64,000 bases of DNA from an uncultured Gammaproteobacteria bacterium (GTDB lineage Bacteria > Pseudomonadota > Gammaproteobacteria > CAKMZV01), in contig CAKMZV010000003.1 in assembly GCA_929200535.1 (NCBI GenBank), positions 49,237-113,236 of the forward strand. Direction: 5' to 3'. This document shows positions 29,344 to 37,982 of this stretch, piece after piece. The notes beneath the pieces were generated by a model. The model ran no database searches and had not been told where the DNA came from. It worked only from the letters and a program-made list of their open reading frames with translations. A program made the position numbers and the translations under genes. Within the stretch, counting starts at the first letter, position 1. Every line of letters begins with the position of its first letter.

Positions 29344-29366
29344 CCTACACTCTATATATTAGATGA
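29199..29366 (+). pseudogene. Barrel-like remnant in repeat copy B, with chimeric 3' end
   Basis: Same coding relic as 2272-2421, but the repeat stops after VSYVK and the frame runs on through unrelated sequence (PYTLYIR) to TGA. This shows that at least one of the two repeat ends is a recombination junction inside a former gene. Confidence 0.3.
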
Positions 29367-29441
29367 TAATTTTAAATTTTGGAGAAATACTAAAATAGAG
29401 ATATTTTTGAATATTTTAGAAATAAATAATCTAAGAAAACA

Positions 29442-31145
29442 ATGTTAAAGCAATTGCATAAGTTACGGACTTTACTATCCCGAAAAGATAAGAAAATCTT
29501 AGTTTTTCTTTTAATTTTTTCCGTTTTTATTTCTTTAGTGGAAACGATAGGAATCTCCCTAATTATGCCGTTTGTCTCTATGGCAATTGATTTTACTATT
29601 ATTGAGAGAAATCAATACTTAAATCAATTTTTTGAACTATTGAATTTTGAAAGTCCAAGATATTTCGTCCTATCATTTGGACTATTTCTTGTGTTTTTCT
29701 ATAGCACCAGAGGACTCATTAACTTAATTTATATCTATTCTTTAAATCATTTTACTCATCGCAAATTCCATACCATTGCTACTCAATTGTTCGAGAAATA
29801 TATGAATCTACCCTATAAAAATTTTGTACAAAATAATAGTTCGCAATTCACCAAAACCATCACAATAGAAATTGCACATTTAACCTCTTTAATTAAATCA
29901 ATTTTATTAATGATTAGCGAGTTTTTTGTGACATTATTGCTATACATTTTAATGTTTTATGTTAACTATAAAGTCACACTAATATTAACTATCGTATTTA
30001 TCATAAATGGATTATTTTTGGTAAAAGCCATTTCAAAAAAAATTAAAAAATTGGGAGTAACTCGAGCATCAATGCAAACCGTTTTTCATGAAGTGATGAA
30101 TCGAAGTTTTGGAAATTTCAAATTTATTAAATTATCCGATTACGGAAAAAAAGCACATCAAGACTTCAGTGAATCCAGCCTAAGTTATGCTAACTCAATT
30201 ATAAAATCCGAAACATTGCAGCAATTTCCACGACTTTTTTTAGAAGCTTTAGCCTTTGGCATCATATGCTTGATTATCACTTATATTGTGTGGGAAGATG
30301 AAGATCATATAGCAAGCTTTTTATCAGTGATAGCCTTATTTGTGCTATCACTTTATCGACTAATGCCCTCGCTCAATCGTATTATCTCGAGCTACAATAT
30401 AGCTGTTTTTTACTACAAGTCATTGGATATTACTCACGCAGCCATGCTGCATGAAAATGAAAAATTAGGCAACGAAAAAATTACTTTTCAACATCATATT
30501 ACACTCAATAATGTTAGCTTTGAATACATTGAAAATAAACCTATTTTTAATGATGTAAATCTTCAAATAAACAAAGGGGAAAAAGTGGCTTTTATTGGCG
30601 AAAGCGGCGGAGGAAAATCAACCTTAGTTGATCTTATCATGGGATTACATACACCCAACCAAGGAAATATAAGCATTGATAATATCCCATTATGCCAAGA
30701 CAATATTAAATCATGGAGACATCAAATCGGATATATCCCCCAAAACATTTATTTATTTGATGGTACAGTGGCTGATAATATTGTTTTTGGCAGAGATTAT
30801 GATGAAAAAAAATTAATTAACGCGTTAGAAAAAGCAAATATATATGATTTTTTACAAACTCAAAATGGTATATCCACACAAGTTGGTGAAGGAGGAATTG
30901 TATTAAGCGGCGGACAAAAACAACGAGTTGCCATTGCAAGAGCTCTATACGACAATCCTGAAACGCTAGTCTTAGATGAAGCAACCAGTGCCCTTGATAG
31001 TGAAACAGAAGAAAAAATTATGGATGAAATATATAAGCTATATCAAGATAAAACACTAATTGTCATTGCTCATCGAATTAGCACTACAAAAAGGTGTGAT
31101 AAAACATACGTTTTAAAAAAAGGAAGACTCGTTTTGTCTCAATAA
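29442..31145 (+). CDS. pglK: ABC-type lipid-linked oligosaccharide flippase (PglK-like)
   Basis: 567 residues, a half-transporter with about six transmembrane helices in residues 20-320 and an ATPase domain from about 345. Walker A GESGGGKST, Q-loop IGYIPQNIYLF, signature LSGGQKQRVAIARAL and Walker B TLVLDEATSAL are intact. Length, the VFISLVETIGISLIMPF opening and the SLYRLMPSLNRIISSY segment recall Campylobacter PglK, which flips undecaprenyl-PP glycans. A decayed second copy of its 3' end lies at 35183-35335, also upstream of a GT25 gene. Confidence 0.9.
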   Translation: MLKQLHKLRTLLSRKDKKILVFLLIFSVFISLVETIGISLIMPFVSMAIDFTIIERNQYLNQFFELLNFESPRYFVLSFGLFLVFFYSTRGLINLIYIYSLNHFTHRKFHTIATQLFEKYMNLPYKNFVQNNSSQFTKTITIEIAHLTSLIKSILLMISEFFVTLLLYILMFYVNYKVTLILTIVFIINGLFLVKAISKKIKKLGVTRASMQTVFHEVMNRSFGNFKFIKLSDYGKKAHQDFSESSLSYANSIIKSETLQQFPRLFLEALAFGIICLIITYIVWEDEDHIASFLSVIALFVLSLYRLMPSLNRIISSYNIAVFYYKSLDITHAAMLHENEKLGNEKITFQHHITLNNVSFEYIENKPIFNDVNLQINKGEKVAFIGESGGGKSTLVDLIMGLHTPNQGNISIDNIPLCQDNIKSWRHQIGYIPQNIYLFDGTVADNIVFGRDYDEKKLINALEKANIYDFLQTQNGISTQVGEGGIVLSGGQKQRVAIARALYDNPETLVLDEATSALDSETEEKIMDEIYKLYQDKTLIVIAHRISTTKRCDKTYVLKKGRLVLSQ

Positions 31146-31250
31146 CCACGAACGTTAAAAATTATACATAGGCATAAAAATGTTCTTAAACTACTTAACT
31201 TATACAAAAAAATTAACTTAATGCACCTGACTTTAATATAAAGTGTCAGT

Positions 31251-32024
31251 ATGATATCCATGCAAAAAAAGACACCCATCTATTTAATTTCCTTAGCACA
31301 AGATAGTCAAAGACGCAAAGAGCTCAAACAGAAATTCCCTAAGAGCTATGCTCAATTTATTCAGATAGAAGCCACCGATGGAAGACAATTAACGGCGACA
31401 GAGTATTATGAGAAGGCGATCAAATTCTTCAGAAAATCTAACAGAATAATGTTACCTACAGAATTGGGGTGTACCTTAAGCCACATTCATGCTCTTGAGG
31501 AATTTATTAAAACCAATTCTCAATACGCCCTTATATTAGAAGATGATGTCGAAGGTGAAGATAAAGATATAATAAAAATCTTAAATCTAATAAAAAATTT
31601 TGAACCCAAATCTCTATTAATTTGCGGTAGAATAGCTAATAAAAACTATCCATTTGGTAAAAAAACAAGTATTGAAGGACTGTATGAAATCTCCCATTTA
31701 ACCCACCAATTTATCCATAGAGCCTGGAGTTATGTCGTCACTAAAAAATCGGCAAATGAGATTATAGAATACCATAAACATAATTTAACTATTGCTGATT
31801 GGTGGAATGATATTTTTAAAGATACAGATACAAAAATTTACTATACTAATATCCTCTCACATCCTATATGTCGAGCAAAGAGCCATATGGAAACAGACAG
31901 AGCTCAATTTAATCAATCTCTATGGGAAAAAATTACATCTATAAAGAGTATTAAACATAAATTAAAAAAGGAAATTGTGAAAGTAATTATCCAATTAAAA
32001 GGCTATAAAAAAATAAAAGATTAA
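31251..32024 (+). CDS. GT25-family glycosyltransferase, paralogue 1
   Basis: 257 residues with the GT25 opening PIYLISLAQDSQRRKELK, GCTLSHIHALEEF and the metal-binding ALILEDDVEG. GT25 enzymes include LPS beta-galactosyltransferases; donor and acceptor here are unknown. It follows the ABC flippase gene by about 105 bp and is a clear paralogue of 35413-36198, sharing ADWWNDIFKDTD-like and GYKKI ends. ATG 31251 is used, but MQKKTPIYLIS at 31260 is an equally good start and fits the paralogue better. Confidence 0.88.
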   Translation: MISMQKKTPIYLISLAQDSQRRKELKQKFPKSYAQFIQIEATDGRQLTATEYYEKAIKFFRKSNRIMLPTELGCTLSHIHALEEFIKTNSQYALILEDDVEGEDKDIIKILNLIKNFEPKSLLICGRIANKNYPFGKKTSIEGLYEISHLTHQFIHRAWSYVVTKKSANEIIEYHKHNLTIADWWNDIFKDTDTKIYYTNILSHPICRAKSHMETDRAQFNQSLWEKITSIKSIKHKLKKEIVKVIIQLKGYKKIKD

Positions 32025-32514
32025 TATTTATTTCAACCCAGTAAAACCACATATAAAATATCTATCTTTCTTTAGTCATTTGATTGAACTTCAAAGTTTT
32101 AATGGTTAAATTTATTATACATTTCAAAATAAATATAAAATAAATCCTTTACATTTGAATTATCCATTCCTGCTCTCATCAATTTGCTAAAGAAAAAAAG
32201 CTCTTGAGATTATATTTGATGAATAATATTTACTTAGGGTTATTGAAAAATATCACGATTAGTGCTAATAAATATAATTCCGATAATGTTAAAAAAACGA
32301 AGTTTTTATTTAGGATTTTAACTAGCCAAAACCCTAAAATTTATTCAAAAAACTGATATAATTCATCACTTATCTACTATGACAATGGTTGTAAATAAAC
32401 GACCTTATATTTTCAGACAATCTAATCATATTAAAGCAGTATAATATAGTATACGAATACTTTGAAAACATCCGTTATTAATTCCTGCAAAAAATATAAT
32501 ACAAAGCTTCTCCC
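32025..32514. other. 490 bp A/T-rich gap without an assignable gene
   Basis: A 45-codon ORF (32219-32356, MNNIYLGLLKN...) exists but has no recognisable relative or Shine-Dalgarno. Given the decayed genes elsewhere in this block, the gap may hold eroded coding DNA. Nothing firmer is visible. Confidence 0.4.
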
Positions 32515-33759
32515 TTGAACAAAATAAAAAAAACACCCCAAGAGGTAATTAAATTCATCAAAATTGTACTCCATAGCTTATTACATATCATACGCTTATT
32601 TTCTTTCATAACACCAAGGAACCGAAATTTTTGGCTCTTAGGTAGCTTTGGCGGTTCGTTTAATGATAATGCCAAGTATTTGTTTATTTATATACATAAT
32701 AACCATCCAGAAATAAAAATTGCTTGGATTTCAAACAATAAAAAAACAGTTTCATTTCTTAGGGAGAAAAGTTTTTCCGCTTACTACAAATGGAGTATTC
32801 AAGGTATTTACTATAGCCTTGTAGCTGGTGTTTATATTTATAATGCCTATATTAATGACATTAATAGTTGGACTTATGGGCGTGCTGTTAAAGTAAATTT
32901 GTGGCACGGTTTTTTTGCTAAAAAAATAGAATTTGATATCAAAAAAGGCGTGCTTGCCCCAGTCTTTAATAATTCATTAAAAAGTCGACTCCTTTATCCC
33001 AAGGAGTATATAAAGCCAGACTTTGTTTTATCTGCTTCTGAGAAAATGTCAGAATTATTTTCATCAGCCTTTAGAATTAATTCCGCTCAATGCTTAAATT
33101 TTGGCTATACGCGCAACAATATCTTACAATTACCTAAAAATGATATAAAAACATTTATCAAAAACAATGAGCCGCCTAACACGCTTAATATATTAGAAAA
33201 ATTAACACATTATAAAAAAATTTATGTCTATATGCCTACATGGCGAGATAACCATGCAGATTTTATAGAAAACTCAGGAATATGTTTTGAAACACTTAAT
33301 GATTTAATGATTGAAAACAATCATTTCTTCATCTTCAAAGTACATAATAATACACACATAGAGATTGATTTAAGCCAGTATCCTAATATTTTTTTATTTG
33401 ATAACAAATCTGACATCTATCCATTACTACCTTTTACCGATGTCCTTATTACTGATTATTCTTCAATTTGCCTTGACTATAAAGTAATGAATAAGAACGT
33501 TATTTTTTATTGTTTTGATGAAGCTTCCTATTTAGAAGAAAGGGAAATGTACTTTGACTATCAAGATGTTCTTAAGGGCGAAACTGTTGCAAGAACTTTT
33601 AACGAACTATTACAGTGTATCCAAAAGGATGCAAGTTACCAACAACCAAAAACACCAAATACACTTATGCAACAACTCATCCCAACTGGAAAAAATTCAA
33701 GCAAAAATTCAAGCAAAAAATTAGTTGATTTTATAAAAAAACATGTGAAAATAAAATGA
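32515..33759 (+). CDS. CDP-glycerol glycerophosphotransferase family protein (TagB/TagF-like)
   Basis: 414 residues. WLLGSFGGSFNDNAKYLF, VNLWHGFFAKKIEFD, YMPTWRDNH, FKVHNN and ITDYSSICLDY are the successive motifs of the Glyphos_transf family, whose GT-B fold transfers glycerol- or ribitol-phosphate from CDP donors. No CTP:glycerol-3-phosphate cytidylyltransferase is in the window, so the donor could instead be a CMP-phosphonate from the PepM fusion; that is inference. The start is TTG 32515, directly after an in-frame stop at 32497, and no nearby upstream ATG exists. The C-terminus has an SSKNSSKK duplication. Confidence 0.85.
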   Translation: MNKIKKTPQEVIKFIKIVLHSLLHIIRLFSFITPRNRNFWLLGSFGGSFNDNAKYLFIYIHNNHPEIKIAWISNNKKTVSFLREKSFSAYYKWSIQGIYYSLVAGVYIYNAYINDINSWTYGRAVKVNLWHGFFAKKIEFDIKKGVLAPVFNNSLKSRLLYPKEYIKPDFVLSASEKMSELFSSAFRINSAQCLNFGYTRNNILQLPKNDIKTFIKNNEPPNTLNILEKLTHYKKIYVYMPTWRDNHADFIENSGICFETLNDLMIENNHFFIFKVHNNTHIEIDLSQYPNIFLFDNKSDIYPLLPFTDVLITDYSSICLDYKVMNKNVIFYCFDEASYLEEREMYFDYQDVLKGETVARTFNELLQCIQKDASYQQPKTPNTLMQQLIPTGKNSSKNSSKKLVDFIKKHVKIK

Positions 33760-34076
33760 AAGTGTCGCCAGTAAATGCTGCCAACTTATGCCCTACTTTA
33801 GTGCGATTCAAAATAAGTTTATTAGTGGTCGCTTATAACATATAAGAGTATATTTCCCAATGCATTTATTCGTGATATAATTTCATCACAATTACTTTTA
33901 GTATTGCTTACAGTTTCAAATTATCTGGCTACAACCTTAAAAGGGAATAATTTACGACGATTAGCTAATCACCCACTTTAATTTTTGAATGTGTAATAGT
34001 AGTATAGTTTCTGTAACATATTCTCCATTAGCAACACTAAGCATTTTCTTAGATTATTTCTATTTTTATATAATTA
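33760..34076. other. 317 bp gap before licD, holding a reductase relic
   Basis: Apart from the 33895-33981 relic described separately, the gap shows no gene. Its upstream part may be more eroded reductase sequence (a GGTCG-like stretch near 33815), but I cannot align it with confidence. The last 95 bp probably carry the licD promoter. Confidence 0.4.
33895..33981 (+). pseudogene. Decayed 3' remnant of a third phosphonoacetaldehyde reductase copy
   Basis: The bases TATTGCTTACAG then CAAATTATCT, GGCTACAACCTTAAAA and GCTAATCACCCA align in order with the end of the reductase gene (ATTGCTTGCAAATTATCT, GACTACAATCTGAAAG, GCCAATCACCCA), with small indels. The relic ends in a stop after NHPL. It lies 95 bp upstream of licD and shows that the reductase region was duplicated more than once, at different times. 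Confidence 0.75.
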
Positions 34077-34931
34077 ATGGACGCAGATACCAAATCAAAT
34101 TATGTGGGTAAAACCTTGAGACAACATCAAATAGATTGTGTCTCAGTGCTAAAAGCAGCTCACGATTTTTTTCAAAATAACGATTATCCATACTTTATTG
34201 GTGCTGGAACTTTATTAGGAGCGGTTCGTCATGGAGGCTTCATTCCTTGGGACGACGATATCGATATTTTCATGCTAATTGATGATTTTAATCGCCTACT
34301 CCACTCTACTAAAATGAATAAAAATATAGCCTCTGACTACGACATAAAAATTTCCCAATCACCTATAGATCCCTTTTTCTTAGGCATTTCGAGTACAAAT
34401 CCTAATAGTAGTGGAGTAATTGATATATATCCACTTGAGCGTTATCGTAAAAAAATTCCATTATTGCGTACGATTTATCAAAAAACTATATCGGTTGCAG
34501 TTTTACTTAATTTCCACGGAATCTTACCTGACCTAATCAATCAATCGAAACCTTGGTTTATAAAGAATAATCAATACCAAGGCAGAGTACATAAAGCTGG
34601 AGACCCTTCGACAATAATTCGTTATCTTAAAGCTACTCGATTATTATGGAGAACTACCTTGCCTATTGTCATTTCCACATTTAGATTATTACGAAAACTA
34701 TCTGTATCAAAAGATGGTCCTTGGGTATCAAATCACTCTCAATCCCGTTTTACATTTTTATACATAAAATATGAAGATCTTGTTCCTGCTAAAATAATAA
34801 ATTTTGAAAAAATTAATGTCTATGCACCCAATAAACCCAAAAAATGGTTGGAATCTAATTATGGAAAAAATTATATGCAACCCCCTCCTCTCAAAAAGCA
34901 AATACCTCATCATTTTGATTTTCAAGAATGA
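34077..34931 (+). CDS. LicD-family phosphotransferase
   Basis: 284 residues, single LicD domain: GTLLG at 44-48 and PWDDDID at 57-63, with the usual C-terminal KYEDL-type and KKWLESNYGKNYM segments. LicD enzymes move phosphocholine-like groups from CDP donors onto glycans. Close to the PepM-cytidylyltransferase genes, it is the best candidate for putting 2-hydroxyethylphosphonate onto the glycan, though phosphocholine or another phospho-alcohol cannot be excluded. Confidence 0.88.
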   Translation: MDADTKSNYVGKTLRQHQIDCVSVLKAAHDFFQNNDYPYFIGAGTLLGAVRHGGFIPWDDDIDIFMLIDDFNRLLHSTKMNKNIASDYDIKISQSPIDPFFLGISSTNPNSSGVIDIYPLERYRKKIPLLRTIYQKTISVAVLLNFHGILPDLINQSKPWFIKNNQYQGRVHKAGDPSTIIRYLKATRLLWRTTLPIVISTFRLLRKLSVSKDGPWVSNHSQSRFTFLYIKYEDLVPAKIINFEKINVYAPNKPKKWLESNYGKNYMQPPPLKKQIPHHFDFQE

Positions 34932-35182
34932 CAGTTGCCAACAAAAACAAACACTAAAATACACTCATACAACAACTTGCCACAGCTGAAAAAATTAAAA
35001 AATTTAGTTGCATTTATAAAAAATAAAGACCGTTTGTAAGGGCTAGGTAATTCTCTGGCAGAAATTATAATTTTTGGATACCTTATGACTCTAGCAGACA
35101 AAACTGGAGAAGTGTCAATACTTTTGCGTACAAGGAGTCTGTTTAAATTGTTTCCCAAACAGGTCTTCAAATTGGTTACATG
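34932..35182. other. Gap after licD, probably eroded coding DNA
   Basis: No intact gene. It directly precedes the ABC-flippase relic and may contain more of that gene, but I could not align it convincingly to the intact copy. Confidence 0.3.
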
Positions 35183-35335
35183 ACAGAAGAAAAAATTATG
35201 AATGAAATATACGGTTTATATCAAGATAAGATGCTGATTGTAATTGCTTATAGAAGCAGTCCCACAACAATGTGTGATAAAATGTACAATTTTGAAAAAT
35301 TTGGAAAAAAGAAAGCTGATTATATCCCACAATAA
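35183..35335 (+). pseudogene. 3' remnant of a second PglK-like ABC flippase gene
   Basis: The frame reads TEEKIMNEIYGLYQDKMLIV and IAYRSSPTTMCDKMYNFEK to a TAA, matching the end of the intact transporter (TEEKIMDEIYKLYQDKTLIV, IAHRISTTKRCDKTYVLKK). The conserved H-loop His is now Tyr. As with the intact copy, a GT25 gene follows, so the transporter-GT25 pair was duplicated and this transporter was lost. Confidence 0.92.
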
Positions 35336-35412
35336 CCATTAGTCAATGTTATAAAAATAATACGAAAAATCATCCATAAATCAAAAAAGCAGCGTTTTTT
35401 AAGACAACAAAT

Positions 35413-36198
35413 ATGCAAGACAAAAAAGTACCTATTTATCTCGTTTCCTTAACACAAGATATCCAAAGGCGAGAAGCACTAAAGCAAAGATTTCCCAAGA
35501 ATTATCCGCATTTTATTCATATAGAAGCTGTTGATGGTAGGCAATTAACCGCGAAGGAATATTATAATCAAACCTTAGACTACTTTATCAAATCAAACAG
35601 AACAATGTCACCTGCAGAACTCGGTTGCACCTTAAGCCATATTCGTGTTCTCGAGGGATTTATTAAAACCGACTCTCAATATGCTCTTATATTAGAAGAT
35701 GATATTGAGGGTAGTGATGATGATATACAAAAAATATTCAGTCTCACCCAAGCTTTGATGAGCAACTCACTTGTACTTTGCGGGGGACAATTGGATATAA
35801 AGGGGAAAAAATATCGATTTGGTAAAAAAACCAATATAAAAGAACTATATGAAGTTTATCCTTTGTCCTACCCGTATATCTACGGCACTTGTTGTTATGT
35901 GGTTACTAAAAAATCAGCAAATAAAATTTTAGAATACCATAAAAATAGCCTAACTATTGCTGATGGATGGAATGATTTTTTTAAAGATACCGATATAAAA
36001 ATTTACTACGCCAACCTGCTCTCGCACCCTTTAGATTTATCTAATAGCCATATTGAACAATATAGAGTTCAAGCTCAATCCCATAAAAAAACTCTATGGA
36101 AAAAATTTGTATCTCCAAATTTTCTTATTACTATGGCTAAATTAAAAATAATACCCATAATTGCTTCATTAATGGGTTATAAAAAAATAGAAGATTAA
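35413..36198 (+). CDS. GT25-family glycosyltransferase, paralogue 2
   Basis: 261 residues, clear paralogue of 31251-32024: PIYLVSLTQDIQRREALKQR, GCTLSHIRVLEGF, ALILEDDIEG and the TIADGWNDFFKDTD segment. The EDD metal motif is intact. Divergence between the two is considerable, so they may now use different acceptors. It follows the ABC relic by 77 bp. Confidence 0.88.
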   Translation: MQDKKVPIYLVSLTQDIQRREALKQRFPKNYPHFIHIEAVDGRQLTAKEYYNQTLDYFIKSNRTMSPAELGCTLSHIRVLEGFIKTDSQYALILEDDIEGSDDDIQKIFSLTQALMSNSLVLCGGQLDIKGKKYRFGKKTNIKELYEVYPLSYPYIYGTCCYVVTKKSANKILEYHKNSLTIADGWNDFFKDTDIKIYYANLLSHPLDLSNSHIEQYRVQAQSHKKTLWKKFVSPNFLITMAKLKIIPIIASLMGYKKIED

Positions 36199-36508
36199 CC
36201 ACCGTTATACTAAAGAAGGGTGTACATATTATCTCGACAATGACTAGAGCACTAAGCAAATTTTAGGATACTTTTCTCCATAATATCTCTTGCTTTTCCT
36301 ATGACAAACAAAACTTACCTAACATTCCACCGACGATACCCTATTGGGTAAAATTAAACATTGGAGACATACAATTTACCTATACAAATTACCTATACAT
36401 ACAATTACCTATAATAATGGAAAGTTTTTTTGTGGACATCCAAAAGTGGGGAAACTTCTTGAATATGGTACATTCTTTGCTACAACCATAGTTGGGAGGG
36501 AGGACTAA
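36199..36508. other. 310 bp gap with short tandem repeats and a strong Shine-Dalgarno
   Basis: At about 36371-36416 the element AATTACCTATAC recurs in imperfect form three times. A frame ending in TAA just before the next ATG reads GHPKVGKLLEYGTFFATTIV and may be the tail of a lost gene, which I do not recognise. GGGAGGGAGGA immediately upstream of ATG 36509 is an unusually strong ribosome-binding site for this locus. Confidence 0.4.
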
Positions 36509-37534
36509 ATGAAAACACAACCCGATATCAGCCTTATTGCCATTGCTTATAATTTGGAAGATTATATTGAAGAATGTCTAAATTCTCTTGTAAATCAAAC
36601 TCATAAATCCATAGAAATCATTGTTGTTGATGATGGTTCAACCGATTCAACTTTATCCAAAATTCAGACAATCGCACAAACAGATCGTCGCATCAAAGTA
36701 CTTTCACAAAAAAATCAAGGTTCTAATTCAGCGAGAGAAAATGGTTTTAAAATTGCCAAAGGAAACTATGTCCAATTTATCGATGGCGATGATTGGCTCG
36801 ATCTAAACACTTGCAAACATCTCTATAAAAAAGTGCAGGAGCAAGAGGAAAACGTTGATGTTATCCTCTTTCATTCTCAGAAAGTTTATCCCGATGGAAT
36901 GGAGATAGCGTGCACTGGGTTTACACAGAAAAAAACTTATTCTCACCCCTTCAAAGAATATTCTACTGGAGTATTCACTACATCTATAGGAACAAAATTT
37001 ATTCGACGAAAATTCCTAACTGAACATGCCTCTTGTTTCCTAAAAAATGTAACCTATGGAGAAGATTTAATTTATAGTGCCTTATTTTTTCTATATAACC
37101 CCAAAGTCGCTTTTGTCGATGAATTCCTTTATTACTACCGCCAAAGAAAGGATAGTTTACAATACAATATCCAAGGCTATAGTGAGGATTGCGAAAAAAT
37201 ATTCTCCGCTTTACAAGTAGGTTTTGACAACATAAAGCCTTGCCAAGAGTTACAAGATTATAGGCAATTTTTTACCCTGAAGCATCTTATTTATATTTAC
37301 GCTAGAGCTCTACAGTCTAACAATAAAAAAATAGCCGCTAAAATCGCCACAAAAATTCTTAAAAAAAAATTTACAGTACCCTCACACATCCCACAACCCT
37401 CACTTATTTATTGGTTGGGGTTTAAACTTTATAATATTTCTCCGAATCTCCTACTTTTTATGTACAAAATATATAGAGTTATTAAAGCTGTTTTGATTCC
37501 CTCAAAAACAATAAATAAGCAATACATAAAATAA
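36509..37534 (+). CDS. GT2-family glycosyltransferase, paralogue 1
   Basis: 341 residues, GT-A fold: SLIAIAYNLEDYIEECLNSL, VVDDGSTDSTL and QFIDGDDWL, with the DGD metal site near residue 91. The C-terminal part is amphipathic and may touch the membrane. Its N-terminal third is nearly the same as that of 37983-39002, so the two arose by tandem duplication and diverged in the acceptor half. It has a strong Shine-Dalgarno. Sugar specificity is unknown. Confidence 0.88.
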   Translation: MKTQPDISLIAIAYNLEDYIEECLNSLVNQTHKSIEIIVVDDGSTDSTLSKIQTIAQTDRRIKVLSQKNQGSNSARENGFKIAKGNYVQFIDGDDWLDLNTCKHLYKKVQEQEENVDVILFHSQKVYPDGMEIACTGFTQKKTYSHPFKEYSTGVFTTSIGTKFIRRKFLTEHASCFLKNVTYGEDLIYSALFFLYNPKVAFVDEFLYYYRQRKDSLQYNIQGYSEDCEKIFSALQVGFDNIKPCQELQDYRQFFTLKHLIYIYARALQSNNKKIAAKIATKILKKKFTVPSHIPQPSLIYWLGFKLYNISPNLLLFMYKIYRVIKAVLIPSKTINKQYIK

Positions 37535-37552
37535 ATTAGTTGCCTATTTCCC

Positions 37553-37975
37553 GTGATTTTCTCAATAACAATGCCGTTATATAACAAAGTTCAATCCGTA
37601 GTTCTTACCCTCCAGCCAATACTAGAACACTCTTTTCCACATTTTAAAGTTATTATTGGCAACAACAGTTCAGTCGATAATGCATCTAATAAAATTCAAA
37701 CCTTTTCAAAAAAAAATCCAAAGCTAAGTGACGTACGAAAAATTAGCTTTCAAGTTGCCAAAAAAAAATATGTTCAATTTGGCGATGATTATCTTTATAA
37801 ATATCACCAAAAAATAGAATCCCTCCCTATACTTAAAACAAAAAATTTTACAAATTTTTTGAATATTCAGATTCAACATAGTTCAATTTTTCAATTCATA
37901 TTCTACAAAACGTATGCAATTTTCCCCATAATTGCTACATTTTCTCTCCCCCCTAACAACAAATTGAAAAATTAG
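37553..37975 (+). pseudogene. Degraded GT2-family glycosyltransferase
   Basis: A 140-codon ORF. The first 60 codons look like a GT2 N-terminus (SITMPLYNKVQSVVLTLQPI, VIIGNNSSVDNASNKIQTFS), but DDGS has become NNSS, the DxD region is collapsed to QFGDDYLYKYHQ, and the rest joins sequence from a GT2 C-terminal part. Internal in-frame deletions of a third GT2 gene between the two paralogues explain this best. Function is unlikely. Confidence 0.75.
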
Positions 37976-37982
37976 CAACCCT

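Noticed and set aside
32219-32356. 45-codon ORF in the 490 bp gap
   Set aside because: No Shine-Dalgarno, no relatives I recognise, and base composition like the surrounding A/T-rich gap; possibly a relic, but not supportable as a gene.
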